Source: DATARH01 sp963746885 (GTDB taxonomy: Bacteria; Pseudomonadota; Alphaproteobacteria; ATCC43930; CGMCC-115725). From it: a stretch of DNA of 64,000 bases. The stretch is taken from positions 372,001 to 436,000 of the forward strand of contig CAVVDM010000006.1 in assembly GCA_963746885.1 (NCBI GenBank), given 5' to 3'. Made by a program: the position numbers and the translations under genes. Each line of letters begins with the position of its first letter. Within the stretch, counting starts at the first letter, position 1. Below are positions 1 through 8,427 of the stretch, in pieces. The notes beneath the pieces are model-generated. The model worked only from the letters and a program-made list of their open reading frames with translations, made no database searches and was not told the DNA's origin.

Positions 1-78
1 CCCGAAGATGCCGCAGGGCCCCGGCTAGAACGCTCGTTTCGATCGCCTGAGGCGCCTTCCCTGGCTGGCCCCGCCCGG

Positions 79-1023
79 TCAGCCGGGGGTGAAGTGCTTC
101 GGCAGCATGGCGTGGATGCCTTTGTTGCCGTCGACCAGCTGCGTTACCCGCATATCGACCGCGAGGCTGGCGAACATGTAGGCGTCCGCGCGTGCGAGGC
201 CCATCTTTTCGCCGATCAGGTCGATCATCGCCCGCAGCGCGTCTTTCGCCGCGTCGTCGAGATCCTCGTTGAATGCCATCGCGATGTGGTGGGTCGGCGT
301 CTCGGCGCGCGGCAACGTGTAATGCAGATCCTTGCGCAGGGTCAGCCGGAAGCTGCCGCTGAGCGCGGTTTCGAGCGCGGTGATACACACCTCCCCGTCG
401 CCCTGCACGCCGTGCCCGTCGCCGACCGAGAACAGCGCCCCCGGCGCCCATACCGGCAGGTAGAGCGTCGTCCCGGCGACCAGCTCCTTCAGATCCATGT
501 TGCCGCCGAACTCGCGCGGCTGGATCGAGCTGCAGGCGCCGTAATTGGGCGGCGGCGCCACCCCCATGACCCCGAAAAACGGCGCCAGCTCGATCTCCAG
601 CCCGATCGGCAACGTCGCGACGCCGCGCTGGCGGTCGATGCCGCTGTGCCACAGCTTGGTGACCGGGAAATCCTCGGGCAGCGTGCCGACCAGCGGCCGG
701 ATGCGCGTGTAGCCCCAGTTCTGCCGCGGCTCGATCGAGAGAATATCGATCTGCAGCACATCGCCCGCCGCGGCGCCCGCGACCGCGACCGGCCCGGTCA
801 TGATGTGCGCGCCCAAGCGCGGGGTCAGCGCCTCGTGGATCGCGCGATGGTCGGCGAGGATCTCGAAAGCCGGATCGGACGGCAGGATGTCGCGGCCGCC
901 GGAGACGCAATCGACGGTCACCGTGTCGCCCGAGGCGATGGTCACGACCGGCGCCAGGGCCGCATCAAAAAACCCCCAATGGCAATGCTCCGGCCGACAT
1001 GAAACGGTGTGATGTCCCGACAT
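79..1023 (-). CDS. Acetamidase/formamidase family protein
   Basis: Predicted hydrolase of short-chain amides (formamide or acetamide to acid plus ammonia) of the FmdA/AmdA family. The 314-residue length fits the family, and characteristic segments are present: EFGGNMD near residues 171-177, followed by a GDGH-containing turn at 201-204 in a Gly/Asp-rich loop. No signal peptide is visible, so it should be cytoplasmic. It starts just upstream of the two acyl-CoA dehydrogenase genes' end, 13 bases after the downstream dehydrogenase stops, so it is probably the last gene of that minus-strand operon. Substrate is inferred from family only; some members act on other amides. Confidence 0.85.
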   Translation of the reverse strand: MSGHHTVSCRPEHCHWGFFDAALAPVVTIASGDTVTVDCVSGGRDILPSDPAFEILADHRAIHEALTPRLGAHIMTGPVAVAGAAAGDVLQIDILSIEPRQNWGYTRIRPLVGTLPEDFPVTKLWHSGIDRQRGVATLPIGLEIELAPFFGVMGVAPPPNYGACSSIQPREFGGNMDLKELVAGTTLYLPVWAPGALFSVGDGHGVQGDGEVCITALETALSGSFRLTLRKDLHYTLPRAETPTHHIAMAFNEDLDDAAKDALRAMIDLIGEKMGLARADAYMFASLAVDMRVTQLVDGNKGIHAMLPKHFTPG

Positions 1024-1036
1024 CGCTCCCCTCCTC

Positions 1037-2005
1037 TCACGGCTGCGTGATCAGCGGCCACAACCCGCCCGGACCTGCGGCGGCGACGCGGCGGCCGAGC
1101 GCGGTGGCCCAATAGGCTTCGTCGCCGAACTCGTCGCGCCACGACCACAGGCGCCGCGTCAGGTAGTGCAAGGAATGTTCCGCGGTGAAGCCGATCGCGC
1201 CGTGCACCTGATGGGCGATCTCGGCGACCCGGCCGGCCGCCTCGCCGGCGCGGATCTTCGCCGCGGCAATCGCGAAATCGGCCGACGGCCGCGCCGCGGC
1301 GATAGATTGCGCCGCGCTCTCGACCGCGACCAGCGCTGCCGCGGCCTCCTCGGCCAACAGCGCCATCTGCTGCTGGATCGCCTGGAACTTGCCGATCGGC
1401 CGGCCGAACTGCACCCGGTCGTTGGCATAGCGCGTCGCCAGATCGAGCGCCGCCTCCATCGCTCCGGCCATCTGCGCCGCACGCATCACCGCGCCGATGC
1501 CGAACACCTGCTCGGCGCCGAAATCGTTTGGCAGCGGCGCCGCAGCCGCGCCCCCGGTCGCGACCAGCCGGTCGCGCGGCTCGCCGGCGAGGTTGATGCC
1601 GGGATCGAAGCGCGCGGCGTCGTGTGGGACAAGCGCCAGCGTCGCGCCCGATATCGCCGTCACGGCGATTGCCGCACGGCCCCAGGCGACCGGCTCAACC
1701 TCGTCCGGCGCGACCGTCAGCGGCCCGTCCGGCGGCTCGATGCCGGCGGCGGCGCACAGCCAGCGCGCCAGCATGGTTTCGGGGAGCGGGATCGGCGCGG
1801 CGTGGTGCCCGGCGGCGCGCAGGATCGTTACCGCTTCGGCCATGCCGGAGAGCCCGTCGGCCAGCACGTCGAGATAGCCCGCCTCGGTGACGGCGTCCCA
1901 CAGCGCGGCGGGCCACCTGCCCGCTTCCGCCGCCGCGAGGATCTGCGGCGAGACATGGTCGCCGAACAGGCGCATCGCGCTGTCGTAAAGGATCGTGTCG
2001 CGCAT
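1037..2005 (-). CDS. Acyl-CoA dehydrogenase, short (322 aa) partner subunit
   Basis: FAD-dependent acyl-CoA dehydrogenase family member. The C-terminal half carries the family core (RVQFGRPIGKFQAIQQQMA near residues 190-210, then QVHGAIGF). At 322 residues it is shorter than the usual 380-390. The ATG at 2005 overlaps the stop of the preceding dehydrogenase (TGATG), so the two are translationally coupled. Coupled pairs of unequal acyl-CoA dehydrogenases form heterotetramers in steroid and branched-acid degradation, where one subunit lacks the catalytic glutamate; that arrangement is inferred here, not shown. A much longer upstream reading frame exists but runs through the neighbouring gene and was not used. 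Confidence 0.85.
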   Translation of the reverse strand: MRDTILYDSAMRLFGDHVSPQILAAAEAGRWPAALWDAVTEAGYLDVLADGLSGMAEAVTILRAAGHHAAPIPLPETMLARWLCAAAGIEPPDGPLTVAPDEVEPVAWGRAAIAVTAISGATLALVPHDAARFDPGINLAGEPRDRLVATGGAAAAPLPNDFGAEQVFGIGAVMRAAQMAGAMEAALDLATRYANDRVQFGRPIGKFQAIQQQMALLAEEAAAALVAVESAAQSIAAARPSADFAIAAAKIRAGEAAGRVAEIAHQVHGAIGFTAEHSLHYLTRRLWSWRDEFGDEAYWATALGRRVAAAGPGGLWPLITQP

Positions 2006-3165
2006 CAGCGCAGCCCCAGGCCGCGGGCGATGATGCCGCGCAGGATCTCGCGGGTGCCGCCGCGCAACGTCCAGGACGGGGCATAGAGCACCGACGCGGC
2101 GAGCGCCGCCTCCAGGCTGTCGGCCGCCGCACCGTGCCGGCGGGGAGCCAGGTCGCGGGCGCGCTCCGGGATGTCGCGCTCGTAGGCACCGCCGAGGTCC
2201 TTGACCAGCGCCGCCTCGAGGTTCGGGGTCTGCCCCTCTTGCAACATGCCGGCGACCGACAATGACATCTGCCGCAAGGTCCACAGCCGCGCCGCCATAT
2301 GCCCGAGTTCCCTGGCGAAAGCGGCGTCAGGCTCGGTGCCGGCACGCTCGACAAGGCCGCGCAGCACCTGATGCGAGCTGAGGAAGCGCTCGGGACCGCT
2401 GCGCTCGAAGGCAAGCTCGCTGGTCACCTGGTCCCAGCCGCCGCCCTCATGGCCGACCAGCCGCTCGCCCGGCACGAATACATGGTCAAGCACCATCTCG
2501 TTGAAGTCGTGCTCGCCGGCAAGGTTGTGGAGCGGCCGAATCGACACGCCCGGCGCCTTCAGATCGACGATCAGCTGGGTCAGGCCGCGGTGCCGCCCGC
2601 CCGCGCTTGCCGCATCGGCCGACCCGGTGCGCACCAATGTGATCGCATAGTGCGATTCGTGCGCGTAGCTGGTCCACACCTTGGCGCCGGTGACCTCGTA
2701 GCCGCCGACGACCGGCACCGCGCGGGTGCGGATCGAGGCGAGATCGGAGCCGGAATCGGGCTCGCTCATGCCGATCGCAAAGAAAATCTCGCCGCGCGTG
2801 ATGCCGGGCAGAAATTCCTCGCGCTGCGCCTCGGTGCCGAACCGCAGCAAAAGCGGGCCGCTCTGGCGGTCGGCGATCCAGTGGCAGCCGACCGGCGCGC
2901 CGGCGGCCAGCAGTTCCTCCGTGACCGTGTAGCGTTCGAGAAAGCTACGCTCGCCGCCGCCGTAGCGCTTTGGCCAGGTCATGCCGATCCAGCCGCGCAT
3001 GCCGAGGCGGCGGCTGAAATCGGCGGCGCGGTGCGAGCCGAAATCGCTGTTCGGCGTCCACCGCCCGGCGGCCAGCTCTTCGGCGATAAAGCCGCGCACG
3101 TCCGCGCGCAGCGCCTCGCATTCGGGCGGCAACTCGACCGGGTCGAAGCGGAACGGCGTGCTCAT
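2005..3165 (-). CDS. Acyl-CoA dehydrogenase, full-length (386 aa)
   Basis: Predicted FAD-dependent alpha,beta-dehydrogenation of an acyl-CoA thioester. The protein has the complete domain order: N-terminal helical domain, middle beta domain with the flavin/substrate segment GMSEPDSGSDLAS near residue 130, and a C-terminal helical domain ending in GGTREILRGIIARGLGLR. I chose ATG 3165 (MSTPFRFDPVEL) because the reading frame further upstream is low-complexity and unlike the family. It is the first gene of a TGATG-coupled pair with the shorter dehydrogenase, followed by the amidase gene. Substrate unknown; pairing suggests a bulky or branched acyl chain. Confidence 0.88.
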   Translation of the reverse strand: MSTPFRFDPVELPPECEALRADVRGFIAEELAAGRWTPNSDFGSHRAADFSRRLGMRGWIGMTWPKRYGGGERSFLERYTVTEELLAAGAPVGCHWIADRQSGPLLLRFGTEAQREEFLPGITRGEIFFAIGMSEPDSGSDLASIRTRAVPVVGGYEVTGAKVWTSYAHESHYAITLVRTGSADAASAGGRHRGLTQLIVDLKAPGVSIRPLHNLAGEHDFNEMVLDHVFVPGERLVGHEGGGWDQVTSELAFERSGPERFLSSHQVLRGLVERAGTEPDAAFARELGHMAARLWTLRQMSLSVAGMLQEGQTPNLEAALVKDLGGAYERDIPERARDLAPRRHGAAADSLEAALAASVLYAPSWTLRGGTREILRGIIARGLGLR

Positions 3166-3193
3166 TGCCGGATGGGCGCGCGAGTTGAACCGG

Positions 3194-3766
3194 CTACTTG
3201 CCGGTCTTCTCGGCGTCGGCGGCAACCTGCATCTTGATGATCTTGTCGGGGGTCGAAACCATGCCGTTGCGCGCCGGGTCGCCCTTCTTGATCTTGTCGA
3301 TGAACTCCATCCCCGAAGTGACCTTGCCCCAGATCGTATATTGGCCGTCGAGCGAAGGGGCGGGCGCGAACATGATGAAAAACTGGCTGTCGGCGCTGTT
3401 CGGGTCCTGGGCGCGCGCCATGCCGACGACGCCGCGGACGAAATGCTCCTGCGAGAACTCCGCCTTCAGCTTGTGGCCGGAGCCGCCGGTACCGGTGCCG
3501 GTCGGGTCGCCGGTCTGCGCCATGAAGCCGTCGATCACGCGATGGAACACCACGCCATCGTAGAACCCGCGCCGCGCCAGCGCCTTGATCTGGGCGCAGG
3601 TCGCCGGCGCAAGGTCGGGCCGCATTTCGATGACCACCCGCCCGGCGGGCACGTCCATGTAGAGCGTGTTTTCGAGATCAGCCGCCATCGCCGTGCCTCC
3701 GAGCGTCAAGTTGATGATCAACGGGGCCGCGATCAGCAGAACCAGCCCGCGCAATGCTGCAATCAT
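3194..3766 (-). CDS. Exported cyclophilin-type peptidyl-prolyl cis-trans isomerase
   Basis: Catalyses proline isomerisation during protein folding. Residues 1-28 form a signal peptide (hydrophobic LVLLIAAPLIINL, cleavage likely after AMA), so it should act in the periplasm. The cyclophilin fold follows, with the active-site segments FHRVI at 74-78 and FMAQTGDP at 81-88, then SQFFIM and a Trp in the DGQYTIWGKV segment. At 190 residues it matches small bacterial PpiA/B-like enzymes. It lies 28 bases upstream of the acyl-CoA dehydrogenase start on the same strand but is functionally unrelated to it. Confidence 0.93.
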   Translation of the reverse strand: MIAALRGLVLLIAAPLIINLTLGGTAMAADLENTLYMDVPAGRVVIEMRPDLAPATCAQIKALARRGFYDGVVFHRVIDGFMAQTGDPTGTGTGGSGHKLKAEFSQEHFVRGVVGMARAQDPNSADSQFFIMFAPAPSLDGQYTIWGKVTSGMEFIDKIKKGDPARNGMVSTPDKIIKMQVAADAEKTGK

Positions 3767-3837
3767 GAATGAGAACTCCTGGGGCGCCGACCTTAGCCAA
3801 ATCCTGCGCGGCGCGACAGCCTGGCGCGCGACCCTCG

Positions 3838-4791
3838 TCAGGCCGCACGTTCGCCGCGCGCGTACCAGCCGCCGCGGCGGAAGCGGTCGAGATAACTCGG
3901 CAGAACCGCCTCGACCGCGGTCGGCGTGATGCCGAGCGCTTCCAGCGTCAACGCGCTCGCCGAGACGATATTGTCGCTTTTCAGCATCTCGACCTGATCC
4001 GGCGTCAGCGGCGGGTTCGGCAACAGCGACAGCAGGCGCGCTTGCAGCGACGCCAACCCGAACGGCAGGTCGATCAGCAGCCGCTTGCGGCGGATCTCTT
4101 CGAGCAGCAGCTCGGTCAGGCCGCGCAGCGTGTAGACTCTTGGCCCGCCGAGCTCGTAGGTGCGTCCGGCGGTGGCGGGATCGTCGATGCAGCGCACCAC
4201 GGCGTCGGCGACATCGCCGACATAGACCGGCTGCAGCCTTGTTTCGCCGCCGCCGATCAGCGGGATCACCGGCGAAATCAGCGCCAGCGCCGCCAGACGG
4301 TTGAAGAACTCGTCCTCCGGCCCGAACACGACCGAGGGGCGCAGGATCGTCGCAGTCGGGAAGGCGTCGCGCACCCCCTCTTCGCCCGCCGCCTTGCTGC
4401 GGGCATAGGCAGATGTCGCGCGCGAGTCGGCGCCGATCGCCGAGACGTGCACAAAGCGCTCGACCCCGGCCTCGCGCGCCAGTCGCGCCAGCCGCGCCGG
4501 CCCGACATGATGCAGCCGGTCGAAGCGCTGCGCGCCAGCCTGATGCAGGATGCCGACCAGGTTGACGACCGTGTCGTTGCCGGCGACGAACGCCGGCAAC
4601 AACCCCTCGTCGTTGATCGACAGGTTGACGAGCCCGACTTGGCCGACCTCGCCCTTCAACTTGAGAAACTTAGCGGCGGCCGCATTGCGCCCGCCGACGG
4701 TCAGCACGTCGCCGCGCTCGGCCAGCCGCTTGACCACATATCGTCCGATGAACCCGGCTCCGCCGAGGATCGCCACCCGGTGCTGCTTCAT
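3838..4791 (-). CDS. NDUFA9-like NAD(P)-binding Rossmann protein (complex I-associated family)
   Basis: Atypical short-chain dehydrogenase/epimerase-fold protein of the NDUFA9 type, associated with respiratory complex I assembly or stability in mitochondria and alphaproteobacteria. It has the nucleotide-binding GGAGFIG at residues 10-16, the VNLVG turn, the SAIGAD/YARSKAAGE stretch carrying the Tyr-x3-Lys pair, and the RPSVVFGPED segment typical of this family. 317 residues is the usual length. It is transcribed divergently from hemF across a 74-base spacer. A role in quinone biosynthesis or another redox process cannot be excluded. Confidence 0.85.
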   Translation of the reverse strand: MKQHRVAILGGAGFIGRYVVKRLAERGDVLTVGGRNAAAAKFLKLKGEVGQVGLVNLSINDEGLLPAFVAGNDTVVNLVGILHQAGAQRFDRLHHVGPARLARLAREAGVERFVHVSAIGADSRATSAYARSKAAGEEGVRDAFPTATILRPSVVFGPEDEFFNRLAALALISPVIPLIGGGETRLQPVYVGDVADAVVRCIDDPATAGRTYELGGPRVYTLRGLTELLLEEIRRKRLLIDLPFGLASLQARLLSLLPNPPLTPDQVEMLKSDNIVSASALTLEALGITPTAVEAVLPSYLDRFRRGGWYARGERAA

Positions 4792-4865
4792 GTCCGCTCC
4801 AAAAGCGTCACGCGCGGATTATCAATAGCGGCTCAATCCGGCAATATCGAGCTTTGGAGGCATCG

Positions 4866-5744
4866 ATGGCCACGACCGCGGAAATTGACGCGTCATTCCC
4901 CGAGCCCGCGCGACGGCGGCGTGCCGCGGCGTGGTTCGAGGACCTGCGCGACCGGATCTGCGCCGCCTTCGAGGCGGTCGAAGACGATTACGCCGGGCCG
5001 GACGCCGGCACGCTGCCGCCGGGCCGGTTTGTCCGCTCGCCGTGGCAGCGGCCCGACGGCGGCGGCGGCACGATGGCGGTGATGAAAGGGCGGGTGTTCG
5101 AGAAGGTCGGGGTCAATGTCTCGACCGTGTTCGGCGAATTCTCGCCCGAGTTCCGCAAGGAAATCCCCGGCGCCGAGGCGGAGCCGCGCTTCTGGGCGAG
5201 CGGCGTCTCGCTGGTCGCGCACATGCGCTCGCCGCTGGTGCCGGCGGTGCACATGAACACGCGGCACATCGTCACGTCCAAGGCGTGGTTCGGGGGCGGC
5301 GCCGACCTGACCCCGATCTATCCCGATCCGGAAGCCGCGGAACAGTTTCACGCCACGCTCGCCGCTGCCTGCGCCACTTACGATCCCGACAGCTATGCCC
5401 GCTTCAAGAAGTGGTGCGACGAGTATTTCTATCTGCCGCATCGCGGCGAGTCGCGCGGTGCCGGCGGGATATTTTTCGACTATCTCGACGGCGGCGACTG
5501 GGAGCGCGATTTCGCTTTCGTCCGGGCGGTCGGCGAGGCGTTTCTCGGGGTCTATCCGGCGATCGTGCGGCCGCGGATGAACCGGGAATGGACCGCCGAG
5601 CAGCGGCGCCACCAGCTCGTGCGGCGCGGCCGCTACGTCGAATTCAACCTGCTCTATGATCGCGGCACCCGCTTCGGCCTCAGAACCGGCGGCAACGTCG
5701 AGGCTATCCTGATGTCGATGCCGCCCGAAGCCGCCTGGCCCTGA
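4866..5744 (+). CDS. hemF: Aerobic coproporphyrinogen III oxidase
   Basis: Oxygen-dependent oxidative decarboxylation of coproporphyrinogen III to protoporphyrinogen IX in haem synthesis. The whole 292-residue protein matches HemF: GGGGTMAVMKGRVFEKVGVN near 65-84, the active-site histidines in VHMNTRH (H129, H134), FGGGADLTP, the KKWCDEYFYLPHR segment and the C-terminal GRYVEFNLLYDRGTRFGL. ATG 4866 is preceded by a GGAGG ribosome site five bases upstream; an in-frame ATG at 4854 lies before that site and is less likely. Its presence indicates aerobic haem synthesis. Confidence 0.96.
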   Translation: MATTAEIDASFPEPARRRRAAAWFEDLRDRICAAFEAVEDDYAGPDAGTLPPGRFVRSPWQRPDGGGGTMAVMKGRVFEKVGVNVSTVFGEFSPEFRKEIPGAEAEPRFWASGVSLVAHMRSPLVPAVHMNTRHIVTSKAWFGGGADLTPIYPDPEAAEQFHATLAAACATYDPDSYARFKKWCDEYFYLPHRGESRGAGGIFFDYLDGGDWERDFAFVRAVGEAFLGVYPAIVRPRMNREWTAEQRRHQLVRRGRYVEFNLLYDRGTRFGLRTGGNVEAILMSMPPEAAWP

Positions 5745-5772
5745 GCGGCGCCACCTCAAATCGCGCGGCTCA

Positions 5773-6726
5773 TCACACCTGCTGGACTGCGGACAACAGC
5801 CAGTTGCCGCCGCGCCCGCGGACGAAGGTCCACAGTTCTTCCGATTGGCTCGGAACCCGCGGATCGCCGCTGATCACCGAATCGGGCACGTTGGCTCCGC
5901 TCCCCAGCCGCAAGACCTGGTCGATCGCGCTCCACTGCATGTAGGCGGTGGCGTATTGCAGATCGCCCTCTTCCCAGCTCTCGGTGACCTCGCCCTTCAT
6001 AAGCTGGACATTGGAGACGACGTTCTGCACCCCCTGGCTGGTGTTGCGGGTCAGTTCCTCCGAGAAATAACTCAGCATCTCCGGCGTCATCACCTGGCGC
6101 AGCCGGCCGAGGTCGCCGCGGCTCCAGGCTTCCTGCACCACCGCATGGATCGATTGGAAGGCGTTGAGGTCGCTGTCGTCGACGGTGGTGTCCTGGCCGC
6201 GATAGGTCGCCGCCGGCGCGGCTGCGGCGCCGACCGAGCGCGGCATCGCGCCGCCCGCCCCGGAGAACGAGAAGCCGCGGCCGGAAAACAGCCGCACCAC
6301 CACCAGGATCAGCAGGCCGATGATCAGGAAGGTCAGGAAGCCGCCGAACAAGTGACCCAACCCTCCCATATGCCCGAACAGCATCGAGCCGAGAAATCCG
6401 CCGGCTATCCCGGTCAGGAAAGGATGGCGCGAGAAGAAGCTGCCGCCGTAGGCCGGCGCCGCCATACCGCCGGACGGTCTGGTCGCCTGCGTCGCCGGGT
6501 TCATGCTGCGGGTGATCGGCGCTGCGCTGTTGTGCTCGAAGGTGCGCGTGCCGCGGCTGCCCATCCCCGAAACCCCCGAGCTGCCGCCGAACGAGTAGGA
6601 TCGGCCGGCGCGCGCCTCGGCCAGGCTCGGCGCGAGCGCCAGAACGAGGCAAAAGCACAGCGACAGCAGAACGCGCCAGCGCGCGAGCGGCACCGGCAGG
6701 CGCGGCGGAAGCGATCGTATCGACAT
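5773..6726 (-). CDS. Tim44-like domain membrane/periplasmic protein
   Basis: Protein of 317 residues with a signal peptide (hydrophobic stretch about residues 17-37, likely cleavage after AEA), a Gly/Ser-rich linker, a hydrophobic segment at about 100-118, a membrane span at about 127-147 (FGGFLTFLIIGLLILVVVRLF) and a C-terminal Tim44-like domain from about residue 180 (NAFQSIHAVVQEAWSRGDL). Bacterial relatives are inner-membrane proteins of uncertain role. ATG 6726 was chosen because it directly precedes the signal peptide; the frame extends 50 codons upstream without family character. It converges on hemF with a 28-base gap. Confidence 0.85.
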   Translation of the reverse strand: MSIRSLPPRLPVPLARWRVLLSLCFCLVLALAPSLAEARAGRSYSFGGSSGVSGMGSRGTRTFEHNSAAPITRSMNPATQATRPSGGMAAPAYGGSFFSRHPFLTGIAGGFLGSMLFGHMGGLGHLFGGFLTFLIIGLLILVVVRLFSGRGFSFSGAGGAMPRSVGAAAAPAATYRGQDTTVDDSDLNAFQSIHAVVQEAWSRGDLGRLRQVMTPEMLSYFSEELTRNTSQGVQNVVSNVQLMKGEVTESWEEGDLQYATAYMQWSAIDQVLRLGSGANVPDSVISGDPRVPSQSEELWTFVRGRGGNWLLSAVQQV

Positions 6727-6866
6727 CGGCGTGTCCGTTTGCGAAGCAAGACAAGAAAGGCGTCGGTGCCCATATGGGGAGGCGGGTGCACGCGCAACAG
6801 AACGCCGTTCGAAAGAATGGCCGCCAGCCGGCTGATGCGCCGCGGCTTGGCGTCTCGGCCGCCTTC

Positions 6867-6895
6867 CTTGATCCACGGGCCGACCGCCCCCAAAT
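6867..6895 (+). promoter_or_regulatory. Candidate heat-shock (sigma-32 type) promoter for hsp20
   Basis: A CTTGATC box at 6867-6873 is followed after 13 bases by CCCCCAAAT at 6887-6895. This resembles the sigma-32 pattern CTTGAAA-N13-CCCCATNT and lies 77 bases upstream of a small heat-shock protein gene, where such a promoter is expected. The -10-like half is imperfect, so this is an inference from position and partial match. Confidence 0.45.
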
Positions 6896-6971
6896 GAAGC
6901 AGCGCTTCCCGCTTCCGGGTGCCGTTTCGGGCCCGGTTGCGGATCTCTCGCTCGTATACGAGGAGATCGCG

Positions 6972-7418
6972 ATGTCGCGCCTGTCGTTGTTCAATTCGCC
7001 CCTGCTGTTGGGCTTCGAGCATTTCGAGCGGGCTCTCGACCGCGTCAACAAAGGCGCGGGCGACGGTTATCCGCCCTACAACATCGAGCAGCTCGGCGAA
7101 AATGAGCTGCGCATTACCCTAGCGGTCGCCGGCTTCACGATGGAAGATCTGACGATCACCATCGAGGACAACCAGCTGGTGATCCGCGGCAAGCAGGCCG
7201 ACGACGCGCAGCGCATCTACCTGCATCGCGGGATCGCGGCGCGCCAGTTCCAGCGCTCTTTCGTGCTCGCCGAGGGCATCGAGGTGCGCGGCGCTTGGCT
7301 CGACAATGGGCTCCTGCATGTCGATCTGGTGCGCCCGACGGTCGAGGCGCGGGTGCGCACGGTGCCGATCCGCGGAGCCGAACCGGGACCCGAGGGGTCC
7401 GGGGGTTCACGCCCGTAG
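6972..7418 (+). CDS. Small heat-shock protein, Hsp20/alpha-crystallin family
   Basis: ATP-independent holdase chaperone that binds unfolding proteins. The 148-residue protein has an N-terminal arm (FNSPLLLGFEHFERALDRV, resembling IbpA/HspH), an alpha-crystallin domain at about residues 36-135 (NELRITLAVAGF, ITIEDNQLVIRG, FQRSFVLAEGIE), and a disordered Gly/Pro tail. ATG 6972 follows a GAGGAG ribosome site; the frame upstream is not family-like. A DUF1150 gene follows within 100 bases, the usual alphaproteobacterial pairing, and a heat-shock-like promoter precedes it. Confidence 0.93.
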   Translation: MSRLSLFNSPLLLGFEHFERALDRVNKGAGDGYPPYNIEQLGENELRITLAVAGFTMEDLTITIEDNQLVIRGKQADDAQRIYLHRGIAARQFQRSFVLAEGIEVRGAWLDNGLLHVDLVRPTVEARVRTVPIRGAEPGPEGSGGSRP

Positions 7419-7515
7419 CGGTTGGGCGCCGCCCGACAATCCGAGCACCAAATTCAGGTTTCGTCGCGGGCGGCAATGGCGTGCCGGCCGACCCGGCGGC
7501 ACGATGGAGGTCGTG

Positions 7516-7731
7516 ATGCAGTTCATCGAGGGTATCAAGCAGTTGTCCGAGCGCGAGCTGGGACTGCTCGGGATGGAAGATTTCGCGTATGTTAAGCGCG
7601 TCGTGATCGACGGGACCGAGGGCTTTGCGGTCCACGCCGCCGACGGCGCCCAGATCGCCGTCATGGGCAGTCGCGACCTCGCCTTTGCCGTGGTGCGCCA
7701 GCACGACATGGAGCCGGTCAGCGTCCACTGA
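7516..7731 (+). CDS. DUF1150 family small protein
   Basis: A 71-residue acidic protein of the DUF1150 family, with the characteristic sequence LGMEDFAYVKRV, a GFAVHAADGAQIAV core and an MGSRDLAFAVVRQHDMEPVSVH ending split by short turns. ATG 7516 has a GGAGG ribosome site five bases upstream; an earlier ATG at 7504 overlaps that site and is less likely. In alphaproteobacteria the family is regularly encoded next to Hsp20, as here, suggesting a stress-linked role, but no biochemical function is known to me. Confidence 0.85.
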   Translation: MQFIEGIKQLSERELGLLGMEDFAYVKRVVIDGTEGFAVHAADGAQIAVMGSRDLAFAVVRQHDMEPVSVH

Positions 7732-7767
7732 TCCAGTGCCGCCGATCGGTGCGCCGGCAGGCCGCGA

Positions 7768-8427
7768 ATGTTCGACATCGAGTCGCGTTGGGTCGGCGAT
7801 AAGCTGATCGCTCGCCCGGCACCGGAAATCTCGCCGCTGCTCAATGTCGGCAGCAGCACGCGCGCGTTCCGCGAGACCGCTCAGCCCTGGACGATCCGCA
7901 ATATCTTCGCGCCGCTCGCCCAACGCGGCGTCGAGGTGGTTCATCTCGATGCGCGCGACGGGGCGGGGATCGACATCCGCGCCGACCTGCTGAATGACCG
8001 AGACTTCGCTCGCCTCGGAAGCGGGCGCTACCGCGCGCTGTTGTGCTGCAACATCCTGGAGCATGTCGTCGACCGCGACGAGTTCGCGCGGCGCTGCGCC
8101 GCCCTCGTCGCACCCGGCGGCATTATTGTCGTCACGGTGCCGCGCAGCTATCCACGCCACGGCGACCCGATCGACACCCTCTTCCGGCCAACGCCCGACG
8201 AGGCGGCGGCGCTGTTCCCGGACACCGCGGTGATGGCGGCGAACATCATCGACGTCGGCCAATCCTACCGCGACGACGTCCGTGCGCGGCCGTGGATTCT
8301 GCTGCGCCACCTGCTGCGGCTTCCGGTGCCGTTCCTCGATTTCGAGAAATGGCGGCACTCGATGCGCAAGCCGTACTGGCTGTTCCACAACTACCAGGTC
8401 AGCGCCGTGGTCTTGCGTCGGCGCTAG
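7768..8427 (+). CDS. Class I SAM-dependent methyltransferase
   Basis: Predicted S-adenosylmethionine-dependent methyltransferase of 219 residues. After an N-terminal region that includes LLNVGSSTRAF (a weak glycine loop), it shows the acidic ribose-binding VVHLDARDGAG, the post-motif segment LLCCNILEHVVDR near residues 91-103 and the GGIIVVTVPRSYPRHGDPIDT strand typical of type 11 methyltransferases. The substrate is unknown. Its stop codon shares the tetranucleotide CTAG with the stop of convergent ptsN. It may be co-transcribed with hsp20-DUF1150, from which it is separated by 36 bases. Confidence 0.8.
   Translation: MFDIESRWVGDKLIARPAPEISPLLNVGSSTRAFRETAQPWTIRNIFAPLAQRGVEVVHLDARDGAGIDIRADLLNDRDFARLGSGRYRALLCCNILEHVVDRDEFARRCAALVAPGGIIVVTVPRSYPRHGDPIDTLFRPTPDEAAALFPDTAVMAANIIDVGQSYRDDVRARPWILLRHLLRLPVPFLDFEKWRHSMRKPYWLFHNYQVSAVVLRRR

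Noticed and set aside
1..78. Possible end of a gene at the left edge
   Set aside because: The 78 bases contain no recognisable coding segment or start; too short to support a call.
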